This document shows positions 24,787 through 37,451 of a stretch of 64,000 nt of DNA, piece after piece. The DNA is from Trichostrongylus colubriformis (Eukaryota; Nematoda; Chromadorea; Rhabditida; Trichostrongylidae), in the NCBI GenBank assembly GCA_963978905.1, contig OZ022260.1, forward strand, positions 16,481,725 to 16,545,724. Direction: 5' to 3'. Within the stretch, counting starts at the first letter, position 1; each line of letters starts with the position of its first letter. Under the pieces are notes generated by a model. The model was not told where the DNA came from and ran no database searches. It was given only the letters and a program-made list of their open reading frames with translations. The position numbers and the translations under genes are program-made.

Positions 24787-26640
24787 TTTGACCGTCGAAG
24801 TCATTCATCTAATGTATTCCACATCAGAAGGACGTGTTACGTGAATTGTAGTTATAAATTGCTTCTTTGATCATATTGTATTCATCATTTTTGTATTCAG
24901 TGATCTCGTGAATTTGAGAAGTTCATTCACATAAACATACTCTACAGAACGATTATGATGGTAGTGTCTTGCCGTGGTGGCGTTATTAGGTGACTGCTGC
25001 AAAAGGTGGAAAATTTCTTTTGCACTGTCAGTGCTGTTATTCTCAGGCGAATATCAGTTCAAGTACTCAGCCTTCCCTCGATCCCCTGAGCATATAATCA
25101 GGCACCTTGTCAGTCGCCGTCTGCGTCATGGGAAGCGTGGGAGTAGCTGTCAGAAAAAACGAGACGCGTACGCAGCCCAGAGGCGGCATTCACTTATGCA
25201 TGATGTGGGGAACATGTGCATTTTGTGGAGACCCCAAGCATGTCTTATGATGGTTGCTAGTCCGCATTTCATCTCCAATTGCTGTTGTGGAAGTTCTAAC
25301 TGAATTCCAACTAACTGACTAAAAAGATGCTGCACGTGAAATTATTGCCATGCAGGAGCGAGCAGCACTGAAATTATGGCTCGATGAATAGGATGAATGG
25401 CATGTACAAAGTTGAAAGTGACGTTTTATAGTCAGAGGAAGTAGGTTGCTGGGTGAGCATCACAGAGTAGTGTAAGGTGTGTGCAGCTACTCCTGTAGCT
25501 GTTTCATGAGTGCAGTCCTGTGAAGCATGCACTGAAGACGTGATTATGTGCATTGGTGATGAGAAGTGAGAATTTCAACAAAAAAAAAACAGAAGCGAGG
25601 TCTGACCGAAAGTAGAATTTGTAAAAGGAAGACAAGCAAATATTGCAAACTGAAAAGAATTCAAGAGCATTTAATAGAATTCATGAGAACTAGCTTCGAC
25701 AGTATTGTAATTTAAGAATTTATGGATTTTATTATATTTACCGCTAAAATCTACGCACGTGAACACATCTGCCCCTACTATCTCACTGAGCACTCGTTTG
25801 ACGTTGAGATCTCTGCAGTCCACCGCTGTAACACTGTGCAGCTTCTCCAGCTTACAGCGGTAGTGACCGTGGCAGCGCTAACGATCTTGGTTTCCGACTT
25901 TTCGGGGCGGTTTTATCGTGATTCAGTGGCATTGATCGCTTGTGAAAAAGCACAGAAAGAAATCAACAAGAGGTGCTATAAAGGTGTTTGCTATCAGGAC
26001 AGAGATAACGCGTCATCCGCAACTCGTATGCCACCGTTTCGCATGCCGCGACGCGAGTTTTCTATACTTGGTGCTATACAAATGGGGTGGGACAAGTTGT
26101 TGAATGATGAACACCAGCTGCATTTACACGACTGATTTGTCAAAAATAAACTGTAGATGCAATACATGTACGGTCCTAGAGTGCTTATGTTGCAGTTGAG
26201 TATTCATGTAAAGGCATATTTCCGTCCAGCATTCAACAGCATGCCCTCCCCACCCCGCCCTCTCCCTCCAGACTTCATTAGTGTGAGACCAAGAATTGTC
26301 TTAAGCTTTGCCCGTTTTCTTCAGACGTAAAATCATAGAGGAGTGACAGGACTTCGAATCCTACAAATGACCGCAGGGAATTGTGTGTGTAATATCAAAC
26401 ACTTGAGTGTGCACTATTATCCGGACATTTTTACAAGATCTGTAGTGGAAGAGGTAGAGACCATTTCGGAGCGCTCGATAGGGCATGGCTACGGAATTGG
26501 GTGAGAATGTGTCAACTCTCTCACCCCGCCGCACACATTCACTCTTGTCACACACTTTTACTCTCGCCACTCAAGCCACGCCCTATCTAGCGCTGTGAAA
26601 GACTGTAATGTAGTGACAGCTGGTGCGCATTCCCACGCTT

Positions 26641-26760
26641 AGGCCGCCGTCAGACTTAGCGATTTTGCGGCGTCCCACTCGATGCCTTGAGATCGCGCAA
26701 TGTCGCAACTTCGCGTGCGAAAGAGCAACGACGCAAAATCGCAAAGTCTGGTGGCGGCCT
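26641..26760. mobile_element. 120-bp palindromic MITE
   Basis: The left end AGGCCGCCGTCAGACTTAGCG is the imperfect complement of the right end, which finishes CAAAGTCTGGTGGCGGCCT; the arms continue through GATTTTGCG. Non-coding. It lies about 0.5 kb upstream of rme-8. Confidence 0.7.
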
Positions 26761-27202
26761 TGCAGTGCGGGATGAAATCCCTCAACAACGCTCGCCCAGG
26801 TCAATCAAGCCTTCCATCCTCCCAGGGTAGGAGAATTAGAACGAGACTCCCCGCAAGTCATTGTATAGGCCAAATCAAATTCTCCTGCCACCATGACTCT
26901 GAATGGAACTAGAATGCTGGGCATTTCAGAGGGGATTGATTAACACCAGAAAACCTACATCTCCTCTCCCGTTCACAAGATTCCTGTATTTCCGTCTCCT
27001 TTTGTCTACCGAACCGCACTTTGGATGATAATTTTATGGTGCGTCACGCTTGACATGCTCCAGTGATTATGTCGCGGACGCACAGCGGCTCCGGGACTGA
27101 CCGAATGAGTTTTGTTGGAAACGTGCTTTCATTGTTCCACAGTTCCTGCATTCCCTGTACCATGACTCATGTATAGCTGAAATCCGGAACTGAAGTCGGC
27201 GT

Positions 27203-27211
27203 GTATTTCAG
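27203..27211 (+). promoter_or_regulatory. Likely trans-splice (or 5' UTR) acceptor of rme-8
   Basis: GTATTTCAG ends at 27,211, 45 bases before the rme-8 ATG at 27,257. It is a strong nematode 3' splice site with no coding exon before it, which suits spliced-leader addition. Confidence 0.5.
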
Positions 27212-27256
27212 GCCCTTCTTTTACAATCGACGAGGGCGGTGTGACCTCGTGCTGTT

Positions 27257-30200
27257 ATGGCACAATTTTGTGCGAATAATCGAGATGTTGTATGCTATCT
27301 GGTTACTAAACATTCATGGAAAGGAAAGTGAGTGATATGGTTTTCCCCAAATTATTGTGAATTATATGTCTTTTTATGAGGTCGCGGGATTTCTTTTTCA
27401 TTGTACTGGGCGGCATTATCCATTCTCGCACAGTAATTATCGTTTGTGTTATAACACTAGTTTGTTTGAGATTAATATTGCTTGTGTTCAAATCATTTCC
27501 AGATATAAACGAATATTCTCTATTGGAACGTTAGCCATAACAACATACAACCCTCAGACGCTGGAAATTACAAATCAGGTACTTTCTTACGTCTTTTTTT
27601 TTTTTGAAGAAATGTTTCTCAGAAATGATTTTTTCCTGTTCTAGCTACATGACACTTCTCTTTCAAAGATAATCCCCCTGTTCATTTGCTTTTTACATGA
27701 TTTTGGTCATTTGTAAAAGTGTAAAATCAGTGATTTGTTCGCTTAGACTTGTAAGGGACACGCTTGCACATTATTTTCGTGATGATTTATGACTTTAGAT
27801 GTCAGAAGGGTTGACAACAGGGCTTGCCCACTGAGAGGGGTACACTTACCCAGCCAAGGATATGGTTATAGCCTGGAGCTTCTTCAATACATATATTTCT
27901 ATACATAATAGTTGTGCTCTCTGATCAATTCTGATTTTTTCTGATCATTCTGATTTGTTATTGCTACTGCGCATGATTAGTATAAACATTGGTCTCCGTT
28001 CCCATCTGCAACGATGAGAGTTTGTCATTCATTTGACCGCTTCGCGAGAGTGAACGCAACTGATAAAAGTTTTCTTGATAGTCCTGATCCAGGCTCCTGT
28101 TGATTACTTTAGTGTTTTAGTGGCAGTATGAAGATTTTATGGCAATCAAACCTTCGCCGAAAAATTCAACCAGTGATAGTAAACAGGATGAATTCGTCAT
28201 ACATGTTAGGCACAAAGGAAAAAGGGTATGTTCTTGACGACCTTTTTCTGTTACATCAAGATGGTGTCGGAAATGAAGATATGATTGGGGTCGTAAGTAT
28301 TTTCTCTTCTAAATCCTATGAGGGTTCGCTTTAAAAAGCATGATTAATTATGTATGGTTAGTTATTATTTATTTGAGAATGTCAGTAATGTAAAAATTGT
28401 ATTATTCCTTCCATGAGCGCTTCTATTCACTTATAATAGTCACTGAAATGTCACTGTGACAAACTCAGGACACAATGCGGTTTTCATCTGACTACACCGC
28501 TCACATTCTCACCGATTGCCTCCAGTTCAACAGCAAATTTTCGGAGCGAAGTATGGAGCCTGTTGTAGGTTTTTCTTTGTTGCATTAGAATACATCTCGT
28601 TGTTTTACAGTTTTGGTTACTTTGTCTAGCCCTTTCACTTTCATTATTACTCCTTTCTTCAACATCACATAACAATTCTCATTCTCAGTTCGTTTGTGAT
28701 TGATGTGATATTTCATGAAAAGCAGTTAAACTAGTTCTCAATGAGAATTCGTGACAAGTGACGCATTAAAACGGATAGCTAGCATTCATTTCACGTGCAA
28801 GTGATCGATCATCATCGCCACCTTTGTGAGCAAAAATGGAAAGTTGTGCTGGTTTTTATAATTTGCTTGGCAATGGTAAAATCAGCCTCAAGTGCAGGCT
28901 CCAAAGGAATAGAAATGTAGTGAGCTGATGAATCAGGGGCAGGCTTTCTCGTTTGGATAGTCGAGATTCTGCAGTGCTCTTTCGCTTCTCCAGCATATCT
29001 TAACTACTTAAATGAAATCACTGTTATTCTAAAACACTAGGAAGGTGCGTCAAGCGCGACCTACGTTTGTGTTTAAAAAATGGGAAGGAGTCGATTTTCC
29101 TCATCTGAAAAACGTTCGCAGTTTTACCGTCTACAACCAACACCCTTACTATAGTAGAAGCAAACTGATGTCCTGTCCACGGGTTCACACTCCAGCGCTT
29201 TTTCTCTACCGGTAACTTCTACCTGATGAAGCGGTTGTCAATCAAAGAGAGAGGCTACTCAGGCAAAGCGTGTTTCTGTTCCAGTTCACCTAATATCAGT
29301 CACAATGTTGGATCGATAACAGAGTCTTGAAAGAATGTTTGTACCGTTCTTATAATTCGGAAAACATTGAAAAAAGGATGGAGTTGACCCCGTTAAGCCG
29401 ACTAGAACGCGCTTTTTCTGCGGCTAATCCCTGAAGTTTTGTGTCAAGCCTTTTTTCTTTCTTGTCTTGTCTTTCCGTTTTTGGTGTTCTTCAATCTATC
29501 TTCCTATCCTGATTTTTTTTGAGTGTTTCATCGTTCAAGTATTCGTTTTTCAGATATGCAATTGATCTCATAGTAATCCTGTCGTCTTTGAAGGCTTTTC
29601 TGGTCATATCGCTCAAACATTTTAGGCTGTGAATGCTTATAAACACAGTTGGTCTGATCGTCGTTTCCCAGTCATCTTGCGAGCCAATGCAGCGGCTATA
29701 GAACAAGTGGACAGTCGCGGAGTTGTGATCCAATCGTATCCTTATCGAAGAATACGCAAAATTGTGAAGGTAAATGTTGGTTAGCGAATTATGTCATGTT
29801 GCGATAGCTACTCTACCCTTTCCCATCAATGTTCTATCGAGACCTATGCATAGGAATTGGCACGTTTTTTCATGTATTTTGACATTGGGTATTTGTTTTT
29901 GAGGTATCCGACTGTCCGGGAGGTTTCATAATTGATGTTGGTGACCATCATCGAAGAGTGAGTTCTTTCTGTGTCCACAATCATTTTTCTTTGGCGTAAC
30001 TCTGTTCTTTGCTAACTTCGCCTTCTTTGTTATGTATTCGCCTCATTTCGCTGTTCGAAGCGATTACAACTTGTAAATGAAGGACAATGAAATATATTAA
30101 ATCGTGTTCAGGCTTATTGATTATTGTATAGGATTGTTTTGTATCACAAAGTTTCAGTGATGATGGAAGCATATTACGTCATAATAGTCAATTTTCGTTT

Positions 30201-33200
30201 TCTCAAGAACGTACTAAAGTCACAGTGTTTTGCAGCATCTTTTCGCCTCAACAAGCTGTGATGATTTTCTGAAAGACGTACGGCGGATAGCAGCTGATTA
30301 TATTGGCGTTATTGTACCAATCACAAAGGAAGCTGCCACTCTCGACGAGTTCGCGCATACAAGACTTGGCCTTTGCAGGTACCCTCTTGAGTTCCTCCTA
30401 TTCTTTGTGCTTTGTTGAATGTGTCTGTCTTATGTAACGGTTTTTAGTCGAGATGACCATATAACGTCCTATGCAGAGTTCAAGGTGCAGAAGTACGGTA
30501 AACGGCATGAGCAGCCCGTGCGGCGCCTACTTTGTCTTACCGAAACATGCATAGTGGAACGTGATCCAGCATCTTATGCTGTAGTATGTGCTACACCGCT
30601 AGAACAAGTAAGCACTTTTCATGTAGTCACTTGTCTTCAATTTACTAGAATAGATCGGTTCGAAATGATGTCGATGTTCACTTCTCCCTTTCTTCTTTTT
30701 ACAGTTTTTTAGATGGCAACGCTTTTTTTGTAGATTGTGTCTTTGGTTCGCTTGGAAAAAGATCCACAGCAGTTCGTTATAGAATACACGAGTGGTGATG
30801 GGCGTGTTTATTCAGCCGCAGAAAGGTTTGTTCCAAATCGTTTCATGTTGTCCGACTACTTACACCGCGCAACTTTACAGGGACCTTATAATTGCTTCGC
30901 TAGTTGATGGGTCTCGTGCCGCCGGTAATGAGCAGGTATGGTATCATATCAACTGGAGTTCATTCGTTATTTAAACTTGCTTTTTCAGGTCTTTGTAACG
31001 AGCCATCGTTTTGACCAGGCTTTACGATTACTGCCTCATGGGCAGATTCTGGACGAAGATGGCGAATCACAATGCATGAGGCACGTGATTGCACCTCCAC
31101 GTAAGTCGCTTGTACTATTTGTTCGCCATTCTTTTTGTTGTCGGTTTTTTTCCACTCATGTTACTGACTAGCTCAATCTCGGGAGCCCTTCTCCTTTGCT
31201 GGTGGCATGCCTGTTGTGCTGCTGCTAATGCAATAATGCATTGTTACCATCCCCACAGTGGTCTGTCTATAACCTTCTTCACCTACCTTTAGCTCCATTT
31301 TGCCTGGATGCGGATTAAGGTCCTAGGTACCATTAGATTAGAATCTCAAGTGCTCGAAAAAAGTTTCGTACCTGGTAGGTTGATCGTTCAAACAAAACAA
31401 AACAATCTTCAAAAAATCGCAACTAGCAACACTTTTGAATACGCAGCTTTTTTCGTGTGGAACTTTTGTGACTTCAAACTATTATGGCTCAGCACCCTGT
31501 GTAAGTATTCATCCTTGCTTTTTTGTGCTTGCCGATCCAGCAATAGGCCCTTCTCGACGCACTTGCATATAAGTGTGCTTTCATATTCGAAAGTGTAATT
31601 TCTCTACAAGGATAAGGAGGCAGGATTTCCAATATCTTCAGGATGGGGAGACCGAAAATTGCTCAGGTTCTTCCGACTCTTCTTCTCAGCAGTTCCAGTC
31701 GAGTGTTGTGAATTTTTAACTCATTTTGATGCTTTGTTGCTTTTCTTGACCAGCTTTTATGCCTAGATTCTTTGGTTAAGCTTGCATTGCATGATGGGTT
31801 GAAATTGCATGCACATCCCTTCGAGTCTCTGTTGGCATGTGTCTAGATGCCTAATACACAAGAGTTATCGAGTTTCTGTAGCGAAAAAAATAAGAACTGC
31901 TGAAGGGTGGAAGTGTTCGAAGAACCAGAGTTGTCTCAAATTTTGATCTTCAGTCGCTCCTAGCTGAAGAAGGTGAAAGTTTGCTTGGTCATGTTAATGC
32001 TGCTGAGAATGGTCTTATAATGCAATTCAAATGCGAGTGTCATTTCGTATGCCGTAAGAAAAATCGCAACACGTAGTCTTCGATTTACCCAAATACTGGT
32101 GTGCGTCACGCACTCTACTCCTGTTGAGAATCGTGGTGGATCTGTAGACGACTTTGCTCATACGATGGCTTTTGAGGCCAATCTGTATGTGGGCCAGCGT
32201 TTTTAGCAATTCAGACGAGTCAGACATGGACGAACCGAACTCGGGGATGGGTCCCGTCTCGCTTTAACAGGCAGTGATGCTCGATTTTATTTCGGATTCA
32301 TGGTAGTAGAAACGGTGCCACGTCTCAACGATCCACCTCCGCCTATTGCAAAAATATATTTGTAAACCGGCGTTGTTGAGTTATGGGCACAACAAGTGAG
32401 CCAAGGAACCGTGCTGGTAAGGTTATGAGTTGTGTAAAAAATCGGGTGCCCTGATATGCTCCTTAGAAATAAATGGTATTCGATGTTGGCCCGCATTTGA
32501 ATATTACGCGAAAATTTTGTACGATTATCGGAAAAATCTTGCAATTTCATGGCAACACATCCAACAGATCGAAGCCTTGATCTTTGCCCGAAAAATGCTC
32601 TTCTTCGCCGCTTACTGCATGCTTTTGTATGTCAAGATGTGTCTTGAGCATGACTAGTCAACTTTATTATAGTTAGGTTTCTCTGTAAACAAGCAAAAAA
32701 TTTTCGCTTACTACATGACCGCCCTACCGTTTTGATATGGGCCGAACTCGATTTGGCGAAAACTTGCACGGGGGTAGTTCGGCTCCCTGAGCTCGGATAT
32801 CACTCTTTCGTGCCACATGCCTGATTCGCGCGTTACATTTCGTAGGCCCTGCCACGCATGCCCAGAGTCGATACCCACCCAGCATGCGGTGTCATCTATT
32901 ATGAGTGGTATTGGGGCAGCAAAGCGACGGAAGCTTGCGACTCCATCAACGCTGCATTGGGCGGGGATGGGTGAGCTACGAGACCGTGTGCCGCTGGTTC
33001 GTCAACTTCAGCAACGGCGAGATCGACATGGAAGACAAACTACGCTTAGGACTGTGCTACTTCTGGGACGCGGAAGGAATGCTTTTCCACGAGGTGCTGG
33101 AACAATGTGAGACAGTCACCGCTACTGAATGCACCAACCAGCTCCCCCAGCTCGCCGTCCCTGTTCAAGAAAAGCGCCGGAAAAGGTCTGCGGTCTTCTT

Positions 33201-36200
33201 CCTTCATGGCAACGCCCGCTCCCACGTCGCAAAGAGTACCCAGGCCAAGCGACAGTAGCTCGGCTGGGATGTCCTGCCCCACACGGCATACTCTTTAGAC
33301 AATGCCCCTTCTGACATCACTTTCCTATCCTTTGAAATCCTTTCTGGCCAAGAGAAAATTCGCTGATTATGACTTGCTTGCAAAAGCATCGCCAACTACT
33401 TCCACACTCACAAGCCACAGTTTTGGGAGGATCTACCTATGTGGTGGCAGAGTGTTTTCGATAACAATGTTGAATACGTTGCTGCCTAATTATTGCTTGT
33501 TGGAAGAAAAAATAATAAAAAGTGATGATCGAAAAAGTCCTATGAGACTTTTGATACAACCTAATAAAAAAGCCACTTGAAAAGCAATTAGAACTCTCCA
33601 CAAAGATCCAACCATGGTTTCACCTACATGAAGCGCTAGGCTTACTCTACAGCTGTTGGCGGCTCATAGACTTCTCCAGTTTCCATATCTCTTTCGCTAT
33701 ATTCTCTCCTCTCTTGTTTCTTACACACATCGCACAGTAGTAGCTATTTTTCTAGGGGAATTTCTGTTTGGCATTTCCCTTGGGATGGCTTCAGTTTGCT
33801 CTTGACGACTAACTAAATGTTCTTATTTTCAGCTGGTCTGAAGAGGTCTGATCTCATAAGGCGCTTCAACGCCAATATACCATATACGGGATTGACATAC
33901 TCTGTGTCTCAAGAGGGATTTTTCACGGAAAACAAAGGAAAGGTTATCGTTGGTGCATTAGAGGCTGTTCTAGGAGAGTGCTACGAAAAAGTTAGTCAAT
34001 TATTTGGCCTTTTTTGTTTCTTATTGACTTCTTCTTGATTAAAGGATGACCCCAACTACGTTTACAAATGTGAAGCACAATTACAATGCCTACGGCGACT
34101 ATTTGCCTCAAAGAGTGGCTTTCAAGCGTTCACGGAGGTTGCTGGGTGTGTTTCCTTTAGAAATTGGGTACTTTTACTTTTTTCTGATTTCTATTTCTTA
34201 TTTAGTGTTCGTGAGAAGCTGGGCGCATTAGTGATCCGCGTACTTTCATACAACAACGAGGCCATTGATTACGCTACTGTGGAAGCACTGTGCGCTTTAA
34301 TGCATCCAATGCATAATCAGTATGAATTGCGCACGGAGCAGTTGAACAAGCAGAGTCTACTCAGCAGTACAAAATTTGTGGAACATTTACTAGATCTTAT
34401 AGTCAATCACGTTGTGAGTTATAGTTCATTTGTTTACCTTGTTATTGGTGGTTTTCAAATTTTGTTGTGGTGTTTCACCTCGTTAATTTTATAGTTTGTT
34501 AAGTCTTCCGGGGTTGACGTGATTGACTTTGGTTCACGACTAAAGCTGAAGGGCGAAAGCGAAAATTAGGGAAAATTCTTTCGACATGTTTTGCTAGAAT
34601 CAGTTTTATGCTTTCTGCATTTGTACTGCATAGCAGTTTTACTGTAATCACATGGCAACTTTTAGGAGCGTGGCACAGGATGGCTAGTGATCGCTGCAAT
34701 GCTTGATTTCCTGACATATGCGGTGTGTGCACCGTACAGCGAAACAACAGCCGGCGAGCAATTCGACCAAATACTGAAGCTGGTAGCTGCGAGAGGTCAA
34801 AGCTTCTATCGCCTTTTCCAATGTCCTAGTATGACGATTGTTAAAGGTGAGCACTTTGAATTCTTCTCTTCTTCCTTATAGTCTTCTAATATCCATACAT
34901 CTCGTTCGCCTCAATTTGCATGCCGTGAATCAAGATTTATGCTTAAGCACATGTCAAGCATTATCACCTATAAAGAGCATTTAGATCGTGTATGGCTGTA
35001 CGATATTCGGTCAATTTTAGGCGCTGGAATGGTTATGCGAGCTATTATTGAAGAGTCTGATGTAGAAACTTCAAAAGCAATGCAGATGCTAGCACTCACA
35101 GAAGGCGCATTTCTGACGCATTTGAGGCTGGCGCTGCTGGCAACAGGAAAAGATTTGGAAGTGAGTATCTATGCAGTCAAATAGTAATCGACAGAATCAT
35201 CGTAAATAGTTCTGCTCCAGGTACTCACGAATAAGCAGCTTAGTGGCCACTTGATCGGTCTTTGGATTGCAGATAACCGTCCAGCTAATGATCTTTTGAG
35301 TCGATGTCTTGTGAGTCTTTGAAAAACATTTCATTATTTAGTTGCACTTGTTAAGTAGCTCGGGTTCATCGTTAGACATAGGAGGCTTCTTGCCCTCCAA
35401 TGGTTCGACGCCTTTATTAACGATCTTTCTCAGCCTCGTGGTCTGCTTGACTTTTTGGATTCTAACGAGCCAGTGCCGGTAAAGGAGCAGGATTTGCTTA
35501 TCCCTCGAAATAATCTAGAGGCGGCAACAAATGAGTTACGACAAAGTGCAATAAAGGAAAAGCTGGAAAATTTCAGGTGTGGCTGATATTTATTGCTAAA
35601 AGTCGAAATATCAGTCAAAAAGCTTTATTGAATACTGTGTCTGATAACCCTCTATTTAGAGTGACAGCTGAAGCTGGCTTGGAACGATTTATTCAACATT
35701 GGGATCTTGAGCAAAAATTAAATTTTCTGCCAAAGAAGAGTGATGTGAGTGCTTTGTGATGAATGCATTGAAAATGGGAAAAGGCTTTCCCATTTTCAAT
35801 GCATTCATCTCTTCCTATCCAAGTTGTATATCATCCTTTTCGAAATTTCTACTCTTGTTCACGAACTTTTTCAATTTTTTTTCCATTTGATATCCATGAT
35901 TAGGCTGTGTAACCTAAAAACTATCGTTCTCAATAGTCAACATATAATCAGTCGTGGATAGGTATAGCAACGAATAGATGATTATCCACATGGAAAATTA
36001 ACTACGCCAATGAATATTTCGAATAGTTATTCCGAATTGAGTAGAGTGGGGTCAAGAATCTATTCTTCAGGATAAGCAGCGCCAGCGACCAGTGGTTTTA
36101 CGGAAAAGGCGGCAACGTGTCAGGAATTCGGTCAACTGGAGGCTGTTTGCCTATCAGTTTGGGCGTGATCACTCTCAGGCTGATCTGTTGTGGAATGAAA

Positions 36201-37451
36201 AGACGAGAGAGGAGTTTAGGTAGGATCCATTTAAAGGTTGCGTGATATGTTGAGTGTTCTAGCGAGATTCCCCATTTTCAAAATAATGCTACGAAAATTC
36301 AGGTTATCCATAGAAGGGGAACTGCGAGCACTCATGAATGAAAAGGAACAAGCACCTGCTGATATGCCAATTTCTTGGAATCACACAGAATTCCAGGTCG
36401 GTGGTTCTAGTGTTTTCGCAGTGAATAGGTTTTCTTTTCTGTCGTGTTGTCAGCCCTTGGTATATCCTTGTATGATTATGCAGAACAGGACTAGCTCAGG
36501 CAGACTTTAGCTCCTCCAGAGAGAAATCCAGAAAAAGACTTCTGGCGTGTAGGACTTTGTACTTCCCATATCCACTATAATGAGTTGTGTGAGAAGTAAA
36601 TGTCTCCATGGTCCATCTTGTTTTCTCGAAATCGCAAGCACATATCTACTACGAGATCCAGAATGATGTTTTCCCTGGATTTTCACATATGTGCTTCTAT
36701 TTAATATTTCAGACTCGCTACCCTTCACTACAGGATGAGGTAAAAATTGGTGACTACTACCTCCGACTTTTACTCCAGGAAGGTGATGAGTCCGCTACTC
36801 CAATTCATAACCCGTACGTCTTACCGTATCGAAGTGAAATAATGACTTATTCCCCTTCATTTCCTTTTTTTATAGAACTGAATTCTTCAACAACGTCTAT
36901 CATCGTTTTCTATTGTCCTCGAGAAGTGAAATGAGGTGTTTATGTCTGCGCGCGATGGCCGTCACTTATGGTCGTCACCATATGACAATAGGGCCTTTTG
37001 AAGACGCACGACACTTTGTCAGCATGCTCGCCAAATGTACGAATGCTGCAGAGAGGGACCATTTTGTGAGTTTACCTCCTTGACTTTAAAAATCTCCTAT
37101 TCTTTTTCGATTAGTTCATGTTTATCAATGGAAAGTTGTTATTCCTATTCCTTGTGGAGGCTTACAACTTCTTTTTGCCATGCTTAACTGTCACTACACC
37201 ATTGCTGTGTGACAGCCGCCATTTACAGATGGACGTGCTCGTACCTCAAAATCTTTCGTTAATTGATACTATTTTACTTGGGCTCTTTTTTATACAAGTT
37301 TATGAAGTAATTTCAGATTTTGCTCATTTCAAAGTTGGCTCTGAACAAGGACAATGTACGTGAACTGATCGGCGCGTCACTTCTTCCAATACTTGTCGAC
37401 CTGGCTGTGTTGGCTCATCTTCATGTTCAACGTGCTAAAGTCCAGAATCAG
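27257..37451 (+). other. rme-8: rme-8 exons 1-24 (residues 1-961)
   Basis: Exons: 27257-27327, 27503-27578, 28121-28225, 28469-28564, 29626-29769, 29904-29957, 30236-30378, 30448-30607, 30734-30825, 30881-30935, 30989-31100, 33833-33990, 34045-34145, 34206-34413, 34666-34846, 35021-35160, 35221-35310, 35434-35576, 35660-35744, 36071-36219, 36303-36396, 36713-36813, 36876-37065, 37317-37451. They encode the conserved N-terminal region ([59 protein letters not shown]) and the first IWN motif ([11 protein letters not shown]). Intron 11 (31,101-33,832) is expanded by a mariner; intron 13 is only 60 bases. Confidence 0.93.

Larger units (their letters stand above)
24787..27256. other. Spacer between ERH and rme-8
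   Basis: About 2.5 kb without a recognised gene. A 137-codon open frame at 25,722-26,135 has no known domain or splice context. A palindromic MITE sits at 26,641-26,760. The rme-8 promoter probably lies towards the right end. Confidence 0.5.

Noticed and set aside
25722..26135. 137-codon open frame between ERH and rme-8
   Set aside because: No recognisable domain, no clear splice or promoter context and unremarkable composition; could be chance in a 2.5-kb spacer.
26350..26375. TTCGAATCC-like word resembling a tRNA B box
   Set aside because: No matching A box or cloverleaf could be drawn around it.
24066..27327. ERH and rme-8 as a nematode operon
   Set aside because: They share a strand, but the spacing is about 2.5 kb, far more than the usual few hundred bases, and the spacer holds a MITE.
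31101..32894. Hidden rme-8 exon in intron 11
   Set aside because: Exons 11 and 12 join in phase and match the family without a gap (…[17 protein letters not shown]…), so none is needed.
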